Source of the DNA: Ryuthela nishihirai
Lineage: Eukaryota; Arthropoda; Arachnida; Araneae; Heptathelidae
Direction: 5' to 3'
Assembly: GCA_038380435.1 (NCBI GenBank)
Contig: JAWZYU010000020.1
Location: 38,720,307 to 38,784,306, forward strand
DNA length: 64,000 nt
Shown piece by piece: positions 31,332 to 41,549 of this stretch (the stretch's first letter is position 1; each line of letters opens with the position of its first letter). The translations under genes and the position numbers were made by a program. The notes below the pieces were generated by a model. It saw only the letters and a list, made by a program, of their open reading frames with translations. It was not told where the DNA came from and did no database searches.

Positions 31332-32748
31332 ATGGAGAAGTTTACGAACGCAGAGAAAGCCGATATGCACCAGCCGAGGGCAGGAAAGCAATCTGAAGCA
31401 AGACTCGCGGTTCCGCTTTTACAGCACTACCAGCATATTGGGAAATGCCCATTTCACCTCTAACTACGGTCGGGGACAAGACTGCACCATATAGATGCAG
31501 CTCATCCCCGACTACCCTATGGCGAGCAGTCCTATGGAAGGAAAGCTCATCCATCGGTCAAAACCTAAATTTACTCTGTTCCCCGGTTAGCCATGAACAT
31601 GGATATATAGATCCAAGTTCGCTCGGCTCCCGGGGTGGGAACTCTTAGTTGGACCAGATTGTACCCAGATTTTGAAAATGGCTCTAGCCTACTAGAGGTA
31701 CCAAGTCATTCAGCAGGGCCCCGAACTTGCTCCACTGAGCACCTGATGGAGGTCTTAGCACTGGTAGAGAGGTGCAAAGACTCTACCGTGAGCGATATCC
31801 TATGCGTCGTGTGCCCGATTACCACCAGCTGTCTGAGGCAGGAACCTTCCACGTCAGTTGACATGATGCCGGACGAGCACGGACAGTCAGAACGCCAACT
31901 ATGAGCGAGGACATCTTGCGTATGGTGACAGATAACCCAGGTACAAGCATGCGATCCGCCGCCCGGAGCCTGGGTGTGCATCGGAACAGTGTCTGGCGAG
32001 TACTGCATGAAGAAGGGCTACACTCCTATCACTTGCATCGAGTGCAGGCATTGACAGCTGTTGATTATCTCCTGCGCATGGATTTCGTCCAGTGGTTCCT
32101 GAACAAAGTGCCGCACATCCCAATTTCCCCGCGCATGTACTTTTTATGGATGAATCAACATTCTCACTTGAAGGCGTAGTGAATGTCCATAATGCGCATT
32201 TGTGGGCGACCCAGAACCCCCATGGTACACGTCCAAATTCGAACCAGCAACTGTTCACTGTCAATGTCTGGGCAGGGATCGTGCATGACTATTTAATTGG
32301 ACCCTACCTACAGCCGGACCCTTTCCATGGGCGTACGTACCGTATTTTTCTGCAACAGGTTTTGCCGGAATTGCTTCAAGATATTCCAGCCGCAATCCGT
32401 TCCCGTATGTGGTTCCAGCATGATGGAGCACCCGCCCATTTCAGCATGGACGTCCGTCAGCATCTTCATACCACATTTGGGAACCGATGGATTTGGCACA
32501 GTGGCATCCCGTGGCCCCCCAGATCGCCCGATCTTTCTTGTATCGATTTCTTTCTGTGGGGACATTTGAAGAGTGTCGTATACGAGATGCCTATGCAGTC
32601 CGCAAAGGATCTGACAGCCCGACTGTCCGTCGCAGCCATCGATGTGCGCGACAAGCCCAGTGTTTACAAGCAGGTACGCAGATCACTACTCTGCCGTTGT
32701 GCCGCCTGTATCAACGTTGGTGGGCGGACGTTTGAGCATTTGTTGTAA
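31332..32748 (+). pseudogene. MLE-A mariner-family transposase (broken)
   Basis: This is a transposase of the IS630/Tc1-mariner superfamily, a DDE/D enzyme that cuts and pastes the element at TA. The N-terminus MEKFTNAEKADMH begins at 31332 and is cut by RepC. Similarity resumes near 31763 with REVQRLYRERYPMRR, then a stop and RTVRTPTMSEDILRMV. The helix-turn-helix follows (SMRSAARSLGVHRNSVWRVL, about 31950). A frameshift near 32095 leads to the catalytic domain: VLFMDESTF with the first Asp near 32137, WFQHDGAPAHF with the second, and IPWPPRSPDL with the third. By my count 35 residues separate the second and third Asp. The C-terminus FEHLL stops at 32748. All three catalytic Asp are present, but the RepC insertion, an in-frame stop and a frameshift disable it. 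Confidence 0.88.
31365..31762 (-). mobile_element. RepC fragment inside the MLE-A transposase
   Basis: Reverse complement of the 3' two-thirds of RepC at 40056-40668. Shared blocks include GCTCAGTGGAGCA, GCCGAGCGAACTTGGATCTA, ATGGCTAACCGG and TTTTGACCGATGGATGAGCT. It lacks the CCACCTTGCCGTGGTGG start, so it is 5'-truncated relative to the other copy. Family unknown. Confidence 0.75.
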
Positions 32749-32809
32749 TGATCTCCAATAAATGTCACTCTGGAAACCTCTATGTCTATCCTTCATTTCC
32801 GACTCCTCA

Positions 32810-32905
32810 CTGCGTTTGCGGCCGCATATTCTATGACGAATATTGGTGGGTTCGGTGTGTACTGCCATCCCCTCACGTTTGGGCCATGAATTCAGGGACA
32901 CCCTG
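32810..32905 (-). repeat. MLE-A right terminal inverted repeat
   Basis: Inverse of 28050-28145; ends ATTCAGGGACACCCTG followed by TA. Confidence 0.9.
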
Positions 32906-32973
32906 TATATTCACATATATATAGATATTAAGAGACATAATTCTTTCAATAATGTTTATCTAAATCTCACTAA

Positions 32974-33179
32974 TAAAAATAAATAAATACCCCTTCAAGC
33001 AGCTGCTTGCCACAGAGGTCTGACAGGAGCCTATCAGTTTATATGTCATACTAGAAGGTCTGAGAGGATGGCAGGCCCTCAGCAGAAAAACGACACAAAC
33101 AGCCATGCCTTACCCGGGGCTCGAACCCAGGTCTCTTAGATCAGTAGCCAAGCGCGCTAACCACTCGGCCTTGGGACGG
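32974..33179 (-). mobile_element. SINE-B, full length
   Basis: Complete copy from the TATT tail to the GCCGTCCC-like head (here CCGTCCCAAGGCCGAGTGG). The 13-bp TSD TAAATCTCACTAA lies at 32961-32973 and 33180-33192. Confidence 0.93.
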
Positions 33180-33427
33180 TAAATCTCACTAAAAGTATTA
33201 AAATAAAAGATTTCTTTTGTAACTGGTTAAAGATCTAGGTTTCTTTGTGCTCTTTAATATTTTTACCATGGATAGTAATAAAAGTCGAGATGCGAAAATT
33301 ATTTTTTTTTACGTATAATGTTGTTATTCTTATCATGCAAAATTTATAGTTTATTAGCATCGCTAAAAAGTTTTCCAGCATAATCCCATATATAATATTA
33401 GTCTACCAAGTTATTAGAGAATTACCA

Positions 33428-33970
33428 TGTTATATCAATGGAAATCTAACTTCGAAACTACATAACTTCTAAAATATGCATTTGAAGGGAAAATGTGACT
33501 AAAAACAAAATAAATGTCATAATCAAAGCTATTTAAATCTCGATTTTTTTTCAATAATATTTATTCAGTATTTAAAGAATTATGGAAGTTAGAATATTTC
33601 ACAACTTCCATAATTCTTTAAATTATTTCATGAATGAAATGAATGAAATAATGCGTCATAAGAATTTACTTCAGAAATTGATTAAAACTAAATAAACATT
33701 GTTTCAAACTTTTATAAGTATATATATTTTAGAAGTTTGCATAATAATTATTTCAATATTAGACAATTCTGAATAATTTTTATAAAGTAAGATAATTTAT
33801 TAAGTAGTCCAGCTTTCAATAGTGCTTTAAATATTGAACGAATATTGTTGGAAATCGACATTTAAATAGATTTCATAAGGATCTTCAATTTATTTTCAGT
33901 CACATGTTTTCATTAAATGCACATTTTATAAGTTATAGAGATTCGAAGTTAGATTCCCGTTGATATAACA
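33428..33970. mobile_element. Foldback element with long inverted arms
   Basis: The left arm (33428 to about 33590) and the inverted right arm (about 33810-33970) share blocks in the same order: TGTTATATCAA, AATCTAACTTCGAA, ATGTGACT, ATTTAAAT-TCGATTT and CAATAT. Identity is moderate, so it is old. A perfect 20-bp inverted repeat (33571-33590 and 33603-33622, TTTAAAGAATTATGGAAGTT) sits inside. No coding region is present. Confidence 0.7.
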
Positions 33971-34026
33971 AAAAAAAATCTGTAATGCTTTGGTTGGACA
34001 ATTATTTTATGCCTTTTAAATAATGC

Positions 34027-34236
34027 AAAGCCGTCCCGTGGCCGAGTGGTTAGCGCGCTTGGCTACTGATCTACGGGACCTGGGTTCGAGCCCCGGGTAA
34101 GGCATGGATGTTTGTGTCGTTTTCCTGCTTAGGCCCTGCCATCCTCTCAGACCTTCTACTGTGGCATATAAACTGACAGGCTCCTGTCAGACCTCTGTAG
34201 CAAGCAGCTGCTTGAGGGGGGTATTTATTTTTTTTA
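34027..34236 (+). mobile_element. SINE-B, full length
   Basis: Complete copy close to consensus. The 12-bp TSD TTTAAATAATGC lies at 34015-34026 and 34237-34248. Confidence 0.94.
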
Positions 34237-34248
34237 TTTAAATAATGC

Positions 34249-36219
34249 TTGGTAGTATTCAAAGCAGGGTTACACTGGAAGATCATCAGTTTAATTTTAT
34301 CGTTATTTATTGTTTTAAATTGTAACTCAAACCTCTCACCAAGCAATTATAGAATTTTTTTTGTAATTCTCTTATAGCCGCATCTAAGTCGCGATTGCTC
34401 TTTAAAATAATCGTATCGTCTTCATAAAGAATCAAACAGGCAAACTATCACATTTCATGTGGGAAATATTCTGGCATATTCTAGTATATAAATATTATTT
34501 ACAATTAAACAATGGGAAACTATGCTATTCTTTCAAGTGTTTTAACATCTAGAATAACAAAAACTCTTTGATTTATGATCCTTATTGATACTATAAGACG
34601 AATAACACAAAAATTCAAGAGTAATGTTGTCTCATTACTTATAGACATAGCCTCAGTCTGGACTCTTGTGACAATTTTAGAAAAATGTCGCGCTGTTCGA
34701 TATACTGTATATATACAGATTTGAACCCATGACGTTCCAGAGGCTGTGGTTCCAAAAACATCGTCTTGTTTGTTCATGAAGAAAACAAATGCCAAGCCCA
34801 TTCTCTGCACTTAAATCCCCAGAAACAACAAACAGTGATTGGTGGGTGAGATTTAAAAACACCTCCTACACTACTTGTTTGGAGATGTCAGTAAACAAAG
34901 GAAGGAGGATTAAAAAAATATGGAACAGGGAAGAAAGGACAGGAAAAAAAAAAGAACGCCCACACAAGAAGGCACTGAATAATGACCGTAACTGGGTAGT
35001 TGCCCTCAAGCTGTTGTCATGAGGGGAATAAATGGCCATAGTGAACGAATCAAAATACATTTATCCGTTGGCACAGAAAACCAAAGCAAATATTCCCAGG
35101 ACTTTTAGGGTTTTTTTTCCCAGAGTTCGTTTGAACTTTAGGAGCACCAGGAGCACTTATCTTCAGGAAACGCTGCATGCAAGAGAGGATATAGAGAGAA
35201 AGAAGACGAGAGAGACAGAGAAAAGAAGGAAGAGGGAGTGCCGCAGATTAACGAAGAGGAGATCTTTTCAGGTGCATTAGTCTTTTTTTTTTCCCTGTCG
35301 CTTTCTCCATTTTGTTAACTTTGCCTCGTAGCTAGCAGAGCAAATAGAAGGGATCGATTGACCTAGCAAAGGCATCGATTGACTTTGCAAAAGCAAGCGG
35401 GAACGACGTCATCGACGTCGTTCTTAACGGCTTTAAGATCAACAAAGTAATTCAAGTCTTCTGTTGAGTAGAGTTACTGAAAATGAGAGAGAGAGAAAAT
35501 TAGTACTTGTTGGTAAGGCACTTCTTTGAAGGGAACTTAACCAGCAACTTCTTCGCTAATAGCTAAATTGCACCAAGTCGTTTCAAAGACAATACCTTGA
35601 GCAAGCCTGTTGACTTTCGTTCGCCGGGTAGTCTCTTGTTAAGAGAAAGTGCAACTTAAAAGATCTGCTTGGAAAACAGCGGTGAACGGCTGAAAAAAAG
35701 TAATGAATTTTAATGCTTTCCTTGATTGCAAAGTTCTCAGGGAATAGAATTAACGTTTCTCCCTGTTTTGCAAATTATTTAATGCAATACGTTTTGAGAG
35801 AGAGAGTCTTTTCACTTATTTCGTAATGCGACAAACGTAAAATAGATTAATGAGATTTTGGAGGATCGAAACTTTGAAGTTTTAATCTATTTTGGAGTTG
35901 AGTCATCAACTGTTGATTTACACAGATGGAATGCATTTTTCTTAAATATTTATTTCTTTTCTTGAATATGATTTCCTCATCGCTTTCGTAAAAACCTAAT
36001 TAATATCTAAATTAAACTTTAATTATTGTATCAGTTTCATGTTTCGTAAATCAGACAGAATAGCTTAGTTGAAATGAGGTAATAAAGGCAATTGATTGTT
36101 GTTGAGATTTTTGTATTAATGAAGGCGACCTAAATTACTTCTTAAATTTAACCAGTCAGAATGAAGATTCCGATGATTCTTCTCCATAAGTTTCCCAGTT
36201 TTCTGAATGTGTTTCTTTC
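34249..36219. other. About 2 kb without a recognised gene
   Basis: Overlapping short open frames at 34520-35280 lack domains. A small palindrome AACGACGTCATCGACGTCGTT lies near 35402. AG-rich tracts lie near 35190-35240 and 35480. Confidence 0.4.
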
Positions 36220-36320
36220 TTACTTATGAGTTATGTCCTCCGTAAGAAAGGGGATACCGATGGAACTGGAAAAGCTGCCGTCCGTCGGATAGAATGATAA
36301 TCCATGGCACAGTGTACAGG
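36220..36320. repeat. Left copy of a 101-bp direct duplication around SINE-A
   Basis: Starts TTACTTATGAGTTATGTCCT and ends CACAGTGTACAGG. It matches 36708-36808 with one mismatch (GGGGATACC versus GGAGATACC). Its second half is old SINE-A body sequence. Confidence 0.95.
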
Positions 36321-36707
36321 GTTGGGTTGTTTTATCTCTGAGCGGCACTTTTTTGCACACCATGGGCTAAATGGCCAGGTCACATGGACCCCGAACGCTC
36401 AGAGAAGGTTGGGGGAGGGGACCCACTGGAACAGCTGTTGGGAGACAGATGGTAGCCTCCCGTCAAGGCCATCCAGCGTGTTCTTTAACGTGCACAGGGT
36501 ATGGCTCTCCCGCATACGGGGCCACGGCTTAACGTCCCATCCGACGGACGGCGGCCTTTCCAAGCCCATCGGTGTTCCCTACTGACCGTGGGCAGGGCGG
36601 GGAATTTTGCGGAGATAAATCTCAACGCTGACCCAGCTGGGACTCGAACCTGGGAACTACAGATTACGAGCCTGGCGCGCTACCGACTGAGCCACCCCCG
36701 CCCCTTT
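36321..36707 (-). mobile_element. SINE-A, full length, flanked by a 101-bp duplication
   Basis: A complete, little-diverged copy running from GTTGGGTTGTTTTATC to the head CCACCCCCGCCCC. Instead of the usual 9-14 bp TSD, a 101-bp duplication borders it exactly on both sides. Confidence 0.93.
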
Positions 36708-36808
36708 TTACTTATGAGTTATGTCCTCCGTAAGAAAGGAGATACCGATGGAACTGGAAAAGCTGCCGTCCGTCGGATAGAATGATAATCCATGGCACAG
36801 TGTACAGG
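36708..36808. repeat. Right copy of the 101-bp direct duplication
   Basis: See 36220-36320; it begins directly after the SINE-A head. Confidence 0.95.
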
Positions 36809-37360
36809 TGAATTTATATTCTGTGAACGTTAAATAATACGCTGGATGGCCACGACGGGAAAATTCCACCTGTCTTCTTCAGCTACCCAGATCTAAGCCT
36901 TTGGTGTCCTGATCCGGGTTGAATTGGATTGATTTTATCTCTGAACACTTTTGTGCATACAATGAACTAAACGGCCAGACCACAAGGATCCCAAAGGCCG
37001 AGAAAAGGTTACAAAGAGGATGCAGTGAACAGCTGTTAGGAGATAGAGGATAGCTTGTCATCATGACCATCTGGCCTATTCTTTAACGTGCACAGAGTAT
37101 GGCTATCTCCTGCACAAGATTAATGAAGGGACCACAGCTTAACGTCCCATCTGAAGGACGGCTGCCTTTCGAAGCCGATCGGTGTCCCCCTTCTCCCCGT
37201 GACTAGAACGGGGGTTATCGGGAAAAAAATGTCAACGCAGACACAATTGTGACTCGAACCTGGGAAATGAAGATTACGAGCCTAGCGCGCTACCGACTGA
37301 GCTAACCCTCGTCCTCTTGTGATCTTGCCATCATCCCATTGCGTTAAAAAAAACGTATTT
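36738..37360 (+). mobile_element. Old SINE-A, split by a second old SINE-A
   Basis: The body (GATACCGATGGAACTGG, GCCGTCCGTCGGATAGAATG, GTTAAATAATACGCTGGATG) runs to GGTGTCCTGATCC at about 36916. The tail resumes near 37314 with CTTGTGATCTTGCCATCATC and CCCATTGCGTTAAAAAAA. Confidence 0.75.
36917..37313 (-). mobile_element. Degenerate full-length SINE-A nested in SINE-A
   Basis: Runs from a decayed tail (GGGTTGAATTGGATTGATTT) through AACGTGCACAGAGTATGGCT to a recognisable head ending GAGCTAACCCTCGTCC. It is inserted at the GTCC-TGATC point of its host. Confidence 0.85.
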
Positions 37361-38175
37361 CTTTGTTGCACAACTAAGTAACATATCCTTATTTATTCAT
37401 AAGTTTCCATAATACACTATATATTTAACATTAGCAACAATGATTTTAAAGCAAAGCAGCAAGTTAAATCGTAGTGCTGTCATTTAAAAGTTTCAGTTGG
37501 AGCTTGTAACAGCCATCTAGTCGAGTAGAGAAGACACTTAAATTGAACAAATGCGCTTGATAATGCACTGGATGATAGCCTGTGTGTAATTTCGACGTGA
37601 AACTGCCGAATAGTAATAAACATGAAACTTGCAATGGGCCACGCAGCTGTCTGAGGTTGTAAATGGATCATGACCTAGACACGTCAAAAGTCGTCAGCAG
37701 GTTAACACAATAATGCTCAAGTAGAATCACACTTTGCACTCTTACACTATAATTCGATTAACAGCGTTGGCGTTGACCGATAACATCTGCGGTGTTGTTG
37801 CGGTTATGGACTACATGTGTTGTTTAAATTCACTCCATTTGCAATCATGTATGGGAAGTGTGTAATGGGGTCGTGAACCCCCCAAATGCACACTAACATG
37901 AAATTCTTTACCCGTTAAGAACACCGTCTGCTTCCAAAGGCAAATTCTTAAAACTTCGAATAATGGGTAGAGAAAGAGCACAATTATCAGAAGCGGGGTC
38001 GGTTCGGGGGGGGGGGGGGGACAGGAGCCACTTTCCCCTCCCTTTGAGAGTGCTAGGAAGGGTAACGGAAAAAAGTTTATTGTACATTTTTCAAGAATGT
38101 TTTTTAAAACCTATATAACGAAGGGGAAAATGTTACACACTAATGGAAATCCAGTCTCTTGGATCATCCTTTTTA
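37361..38175. other. No recognised gene
   Basis: A poly-G run lies near 38010. Short open frames at 37480-37671 have no domains. Confidence 0.45.
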
Positions 38176-38189
38176 CCGGATCGATTGGG

Positions 38190-38571
38190 GGGGGGGGGGG
38201 GGGTGGCTCAGTCGGTAGCGCGCCAGGCTCGTAATCTGTAGTTCCCAGGTTCGAGTCCCAGCTGGGTCAGCGTTGAGATTTATCTCCGCAAAAATTCCAC
38301 GGTCAGTAGGGGACACCGATGGGCTTGGAAAGGCCGCTGTCGGATGGGACGTAAAGCCGTGGCCCTGTATGCGGGAGAGCTATACCCTGTGCACGTTAAA
38401 GAACACGCTGGGTGGCCTTGACGGGAGGCTACCATCTGTCTCCCAACAGCTGTTCCAGTGGGTCCCCTCCCCCAACCTTCTCTGAGCCTTCGGGGTCCAT
38501 GTGACCTGGCCATTTAGCCCATGGTGTGCAAAAAAGTGCCGCTCAGAGGTAAAACAACCCAACCCAACAAC
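38190..38571 (+). mobile_element. SINE-A with an expanded poly-G head
   Basis: The head starts with a long G run, then GTGGCTCAGTCGGTAG. A short internal deletion removes the CCGCCCTGCC segment after TTCC. The 14-bp TSD CCGGATCGATTGGG lies at 38176-38189 and 38572-38585. Confidence 0.92.
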
Positions 38572-38585
38572 CCGGATCGATTGGG

Positions 38586-39207
38586 AGGCTTATCTTATCC
38601 CCCCCCCCCCCGATCTTTAATTTTTTTTGTAGATCCGGACCTGATCAAGAGTGATGTAACAGAATAAAAAAATATTGGAACCATAGCAAAATCTGAAAAA
38701 ATCAGAACTGATGTCCAAAAAAACCTGATCGACACCATACCTAAAACAGTAAATACCAAAGATGAACTAGTCAGTTTCATCTGTGAGTGGTCCCGCTTTT
38801 TCTTTGTACACAGCAGTGCTAAACGGCCAGGTCATAAGAACCCTGTGGCGTCCTTCACCGTTCTTAATTAACGATAAATTGCTGCAGATTCAGTTACGGC
38901 CAAGAATATAGTTGCACTCAACTTTTAATTATTAACTTTTAAAACAAGTTCCCGAATTATTCATTCGATGCTTGTGATTAGAACATTAACCAATCTCTGT
39001 TATATAAATCCAGTGATTAGTAATCATTATGCCAGCCTTCCAGAGATAATAAAAATCAGTACACTCCGTCATTCGTGAATATTGAATGACTCATTAAGTA
39101 TTTAGCGAAAACTTAACAGATTCAACTAACAACCCTGAATATTCTACTTGCTATCCTATTTCTGGATACTATCAAAACTGTTCATTCTTATGCTTACTTC
39201 GCAATAT
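38586..39207. other. No recognised gene; possible tiny SINE-A relic
   Basis: GCTAAACGGCCAGGTCATAA near 38818 resembles a minus-strand SINE-A tail but is too short to call. Otherwise AT-rich. Confidence 0.4.
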
Positions 39208-39208
39208 C

Positions 39209-39430
39209 ACGAAGACACAAATAAACGTCGTTCTTAGAACATATCTAAGACCGAAATCACTGCTGATTACTGACTGCCTCAGTTAGAGCTCATATCGTAC
39301 AACAGAAACAAGTTGTTCTTAAAAAATTAATTTTTAGAAGGTTGGGTTGTTTTACCTCTGAGCATTTTTTTTTTGCACACAATGAGATAAATGGCCACGT
39401 CACAAGGACCTCAAGGGCTCAGAGAAGGTT
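39209..39430. repeat. Copy 1 of a direct duplication spanning a SINE-A junction
   Basis: Blocks such as AAATAAACGTCGTTCTTAG, TGATTACTGACTGCCTCAGT and TTAGAGCTCATATCGTACA, followed by the start of a minus-strand SINE-A, recur in the same order at 40830-41060. Confidence 0.8.
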
Positions 39431-39720
39431 GTGGGAGGGGACCCATTGGACAGCTGTTGGGAGACAAATGTTAGCCTCCCGTCAAGGTCATCCAGCGTGT
39501 TCTTTAACGTGTACAAGGTATGTCTCTCCCGTACAGGGCCATGGCTTAACGTCCCATCCAACGGACGGCGGTCTTTCCAAGCTGATCAGTGTCCCCTACT
39601 GACCGTAGACAGGGCGGGGAGTTATGCGGAGATAAATCTCAACGATGGCCCAGCTGGGATTCTAACTGGGAATTGCAGATTACGAGTTTGAAGCGCTACT
39701 GATTGAGTTATCCCCCCATT
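39341..39720 (-). mobile_element. SINE-A, near full length, moderately diverged
   Basis: Runs from GGTTGGGTTGTTTTACCTCT to a decayed head GATTGAGTTATCCCCCCA. The usual GCGGCAC is replaced by a T run after GAGCA. Confidence 0.88.
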
Positions 39721-39739
39721 TTGCGAAGGATAAGACCAA

Positions 39740-39850
39740 AGGACTCATAGCTATGGAGGAGTAAAAGATAAACTGGGCAGCTATTGGGGGAATTTCCTGT
39801 CAGGTCATCTAGCATGTTCTTTATTTGAAGAGAGTATGGTTCAAATAATT
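39740..39850 (-). mobile_element. SINE-A fragment, degenerate
   Basis: CAGCTATTGGGGGAATTTCC and GTCAGGTCATCTAGCATGTT match the SINE-A body on the minus strand. Confidence 0.5.
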
Positions 39851-39865
39851 TTGTAGAAAGATGAA

Positions 39866-40004
39866 TTCCCCGATTAGGTGGGATTCGAACTCACGTCTCC
39901 CAGTTACATGTCAGCTACTCTAGCCACTAAGCTATCATCAGAGCAGCCGGCATGTAACTGGGAAGTGTGGGTTCGAATTTCACTCAACGGTGAAACTTTA
40001 TTTT
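39866..40004. repeat. Inverted pair of tRNA-like halves
   Basis: On the minus strand (39866-39925) a tRNA-like sequence has A box TAGCTTAGTGGCTAGAG, a loop reading CATGTAA and B box GAGTTCGAATCCCACC. On the plus strand (about 39941-40004) GGCATGTAACTGG and GGGTTCGAATTTCAC repeat its second half. The position equivalent to an anticodon reads TGT. This is probably a third tRNA-derived SINE type in inverted arrangement rather than a working tRNA gene. Confidence 0.55.
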
Positions 40005-40055
40005 TCCAGAAAATTATTCCTTGAATTATATGTCAATGGGTAATATGTGCATTTA

Positions 40056-40668
40056 TTATTGAGAGCATGTTTCTTCTATAGAGAGGGAATCCCCCCCCCC
40101 GATAGGGGACCACCTTGCCGTGGTGGTGGTGGGGGGGGGGGGGGGCTTGTGACCCAGCAACCGATCGAAGACTCTGCTGACCGGTGTGGGCCCCGATTGG
40201 ACAGAGCCAAGACCAACCGAGGTGAGAGGCATCGCTGACCGGTTTAGTGGCCCGGTTGGATGGTGCCAAGACCTCAAAATCAGGCGCTCAGTGGAGCAGT
40301 TCAAGGGCCCTGCCGAACGGATTGGTCCCCTAATAGGCAAGGGCCCTTTTCAAAGTCTGGGTCCCATTAAGAGTCTCCACTCCGGGTGCCGAGCGAACTT
40401 GGATCTATATATCTTTGTTCATGGCTAACCGGAGAACAGAGTAAATTCCAGGTTTTGACCGATGGATGAGCTTTCCTTCTATAGGACTGCTCGCCATAGG
40501 ATTGTTGGGGATGAGATGCATCTGTATGGTGTAGCCTTGCCCCCGACAGTAGATAGTCGCGGCTTTCCAGTCAACTTGGTAGTGTCGAAAGACGGAACCG
40601 GGGATTGCCGTGGTTGCTGTGTTGTGCAGCAACAAAGAGTACTTTGTAGAGAGTAAGTCCTTCGGGAC
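40056..40668 (+). mobile_element. RepC, longer copy of an unclassified dispersed repeat
   Basis: Begins near a C run followed by a hairpin CCACCTTGCCGTGGTGG and a G run. It continues with CGATTGGACAGAGCCAAGAC, GCGCTCAGTGGAGCAGTTCA, GGATGAGCTTTCCTTCTATA and ends near GTGCAGCAACAAAGAG. A short frame starting MDELSFYRTARHRIVGDE (40462) is conserved with the inverted copy at 31554 (MDELSFHRTARHRVVGDE). A retroelement leader is possible but unproven. Confidence 0.6.
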
Positions 40669-40689
40669 CCGCCCCCCACCCCAATTATT

Positions 40690-40800
40690 GTAGAGAGAAC
40701 CACGGCTTAATTTTCCATCCAACTGACGTCAACCTTTCCAAGCTCATTGGACAAGGGGAATCAGCCACATCCCTTTTTTGCCAACGGTGGAGAGCGGGAC
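40690..40800 (-). mobile_element. SINE-A fragment
   Basis: CCACGGCTTAATTTTCCATC, CAACCTTTCCAAGCTCATTG and a decayed continuation match the SINE-A body on the minus strand. Confidence 0.6.
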
Positions 40801-40829
40801 TTGAAAGATAAAAATTTCAGCAGAAAGAC

Positions 40830-41060
40830 TCGAAGTCAAAAATAAACGTCATCCTTAGAACATATTAAGACCGAAGTCACTGATGATTACTGACTGCCTC
40901 AGTTAGAGCTAATATCGTACAGCAAAAAAAAGTGATTCTTAAAAAACTAATTTTGCGAAGGGTGTTTTACATCTGGGCAGCACTTTTTTTTGCACACAAT
41001 GAGATAAATGGCCAAATCACAAGGACCCCAAGGACTCAGAGAAGGTTGGGGGAGGGGAAA
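40830..41060. repeat. Copy 2 of the direct duplication, with the start of a SINE-A
   Basis: Unique part at 40833-40955, then a minus-strand SINE-A tail (GTGTTTTACATCTGGGCAGC to GGTTGGGGGAGGGGA, 40960-41060) that stops abruptly. Compare 39209-39430. Confidence 0.8.
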
Positions 41061-41344
41061 AAAAGAAGTGACCGCAACATAAGAACATCAAGTTACTATA
41101 GAATTGATGAAAAGTATACAAAGGTTGATAAAATGAACCGGAATAAATGAAAGCACACGAAAAGAGCTTTGCGAAGAAAATTCTAGAAGTAGTGGAAAAT
41201 GTAACAAATAATTCTGGAAAAAAAAATCGTAGACAGTTTATGAAGAAGTAGCTGTAATGTTTAAAAAAGAGTAAGGAGAACTACGAAAGATGGATGAAGA
41301 ACCCACTGGTCTTTAATCTATGGACTCAACTGATTAGGAATCAA
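41061..41344. other. Short AT-rich stretch without a gene
   Basis: Nothing was recognised. Confidence 0.45.
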
Positions 41345-41549
41345 ACTCGTAATCTGCAGTTTCTAGAGCGGACCCTGAATACTTTAAGTTCACGCTGAAT
41401 GGCATTGACGGGAGGATTCTCTCTATCTCCTAACTGTCCAGTGGGTTCCCTTCACCTAAGTCGCTCTGAACCATTGGAGTCCTTGTGACCTGACCGTTTA
41501 GATTACTGTGTGTAAAGCGAGTGTCGTTCAGAGCTAAAACAACCCAACT
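41345..41549 (+). mobile_element. SINE-A, degenerate, with a large internal deletion
   Basis: Part of the head (AACTCGTAATCTGCAGTTTC) is joined to the 3' half (GGCATTGACGGGAGGATTCT to AGCTAAAACAACCCAA). Confidence 0.7.

Larger units (their letters stand above)
28050..32905 (+). mobile_element. MLE-A, mariner-like transposon expanded by nested insertions
   Basis: Terminal inverted repeats of 96 bp (28050-28145 and 32810-32905) differ at about four positions and are flanked by TA (28048-28049 and 32906-32907). The ends begin CAGGGTGTCCCTGAATTCAT. Its own transposase gene lies near the right end (31332-32748). The 4.9-kb length is explained by a Jockey LINE (LINE-B), two SINE-A copies and a RepC fragment inside. 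Autonomous elements of this kind are usually well under 2 kb. I infer that both TIRs belong to one element from their close identity and orientation. Confidence 0.8.
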
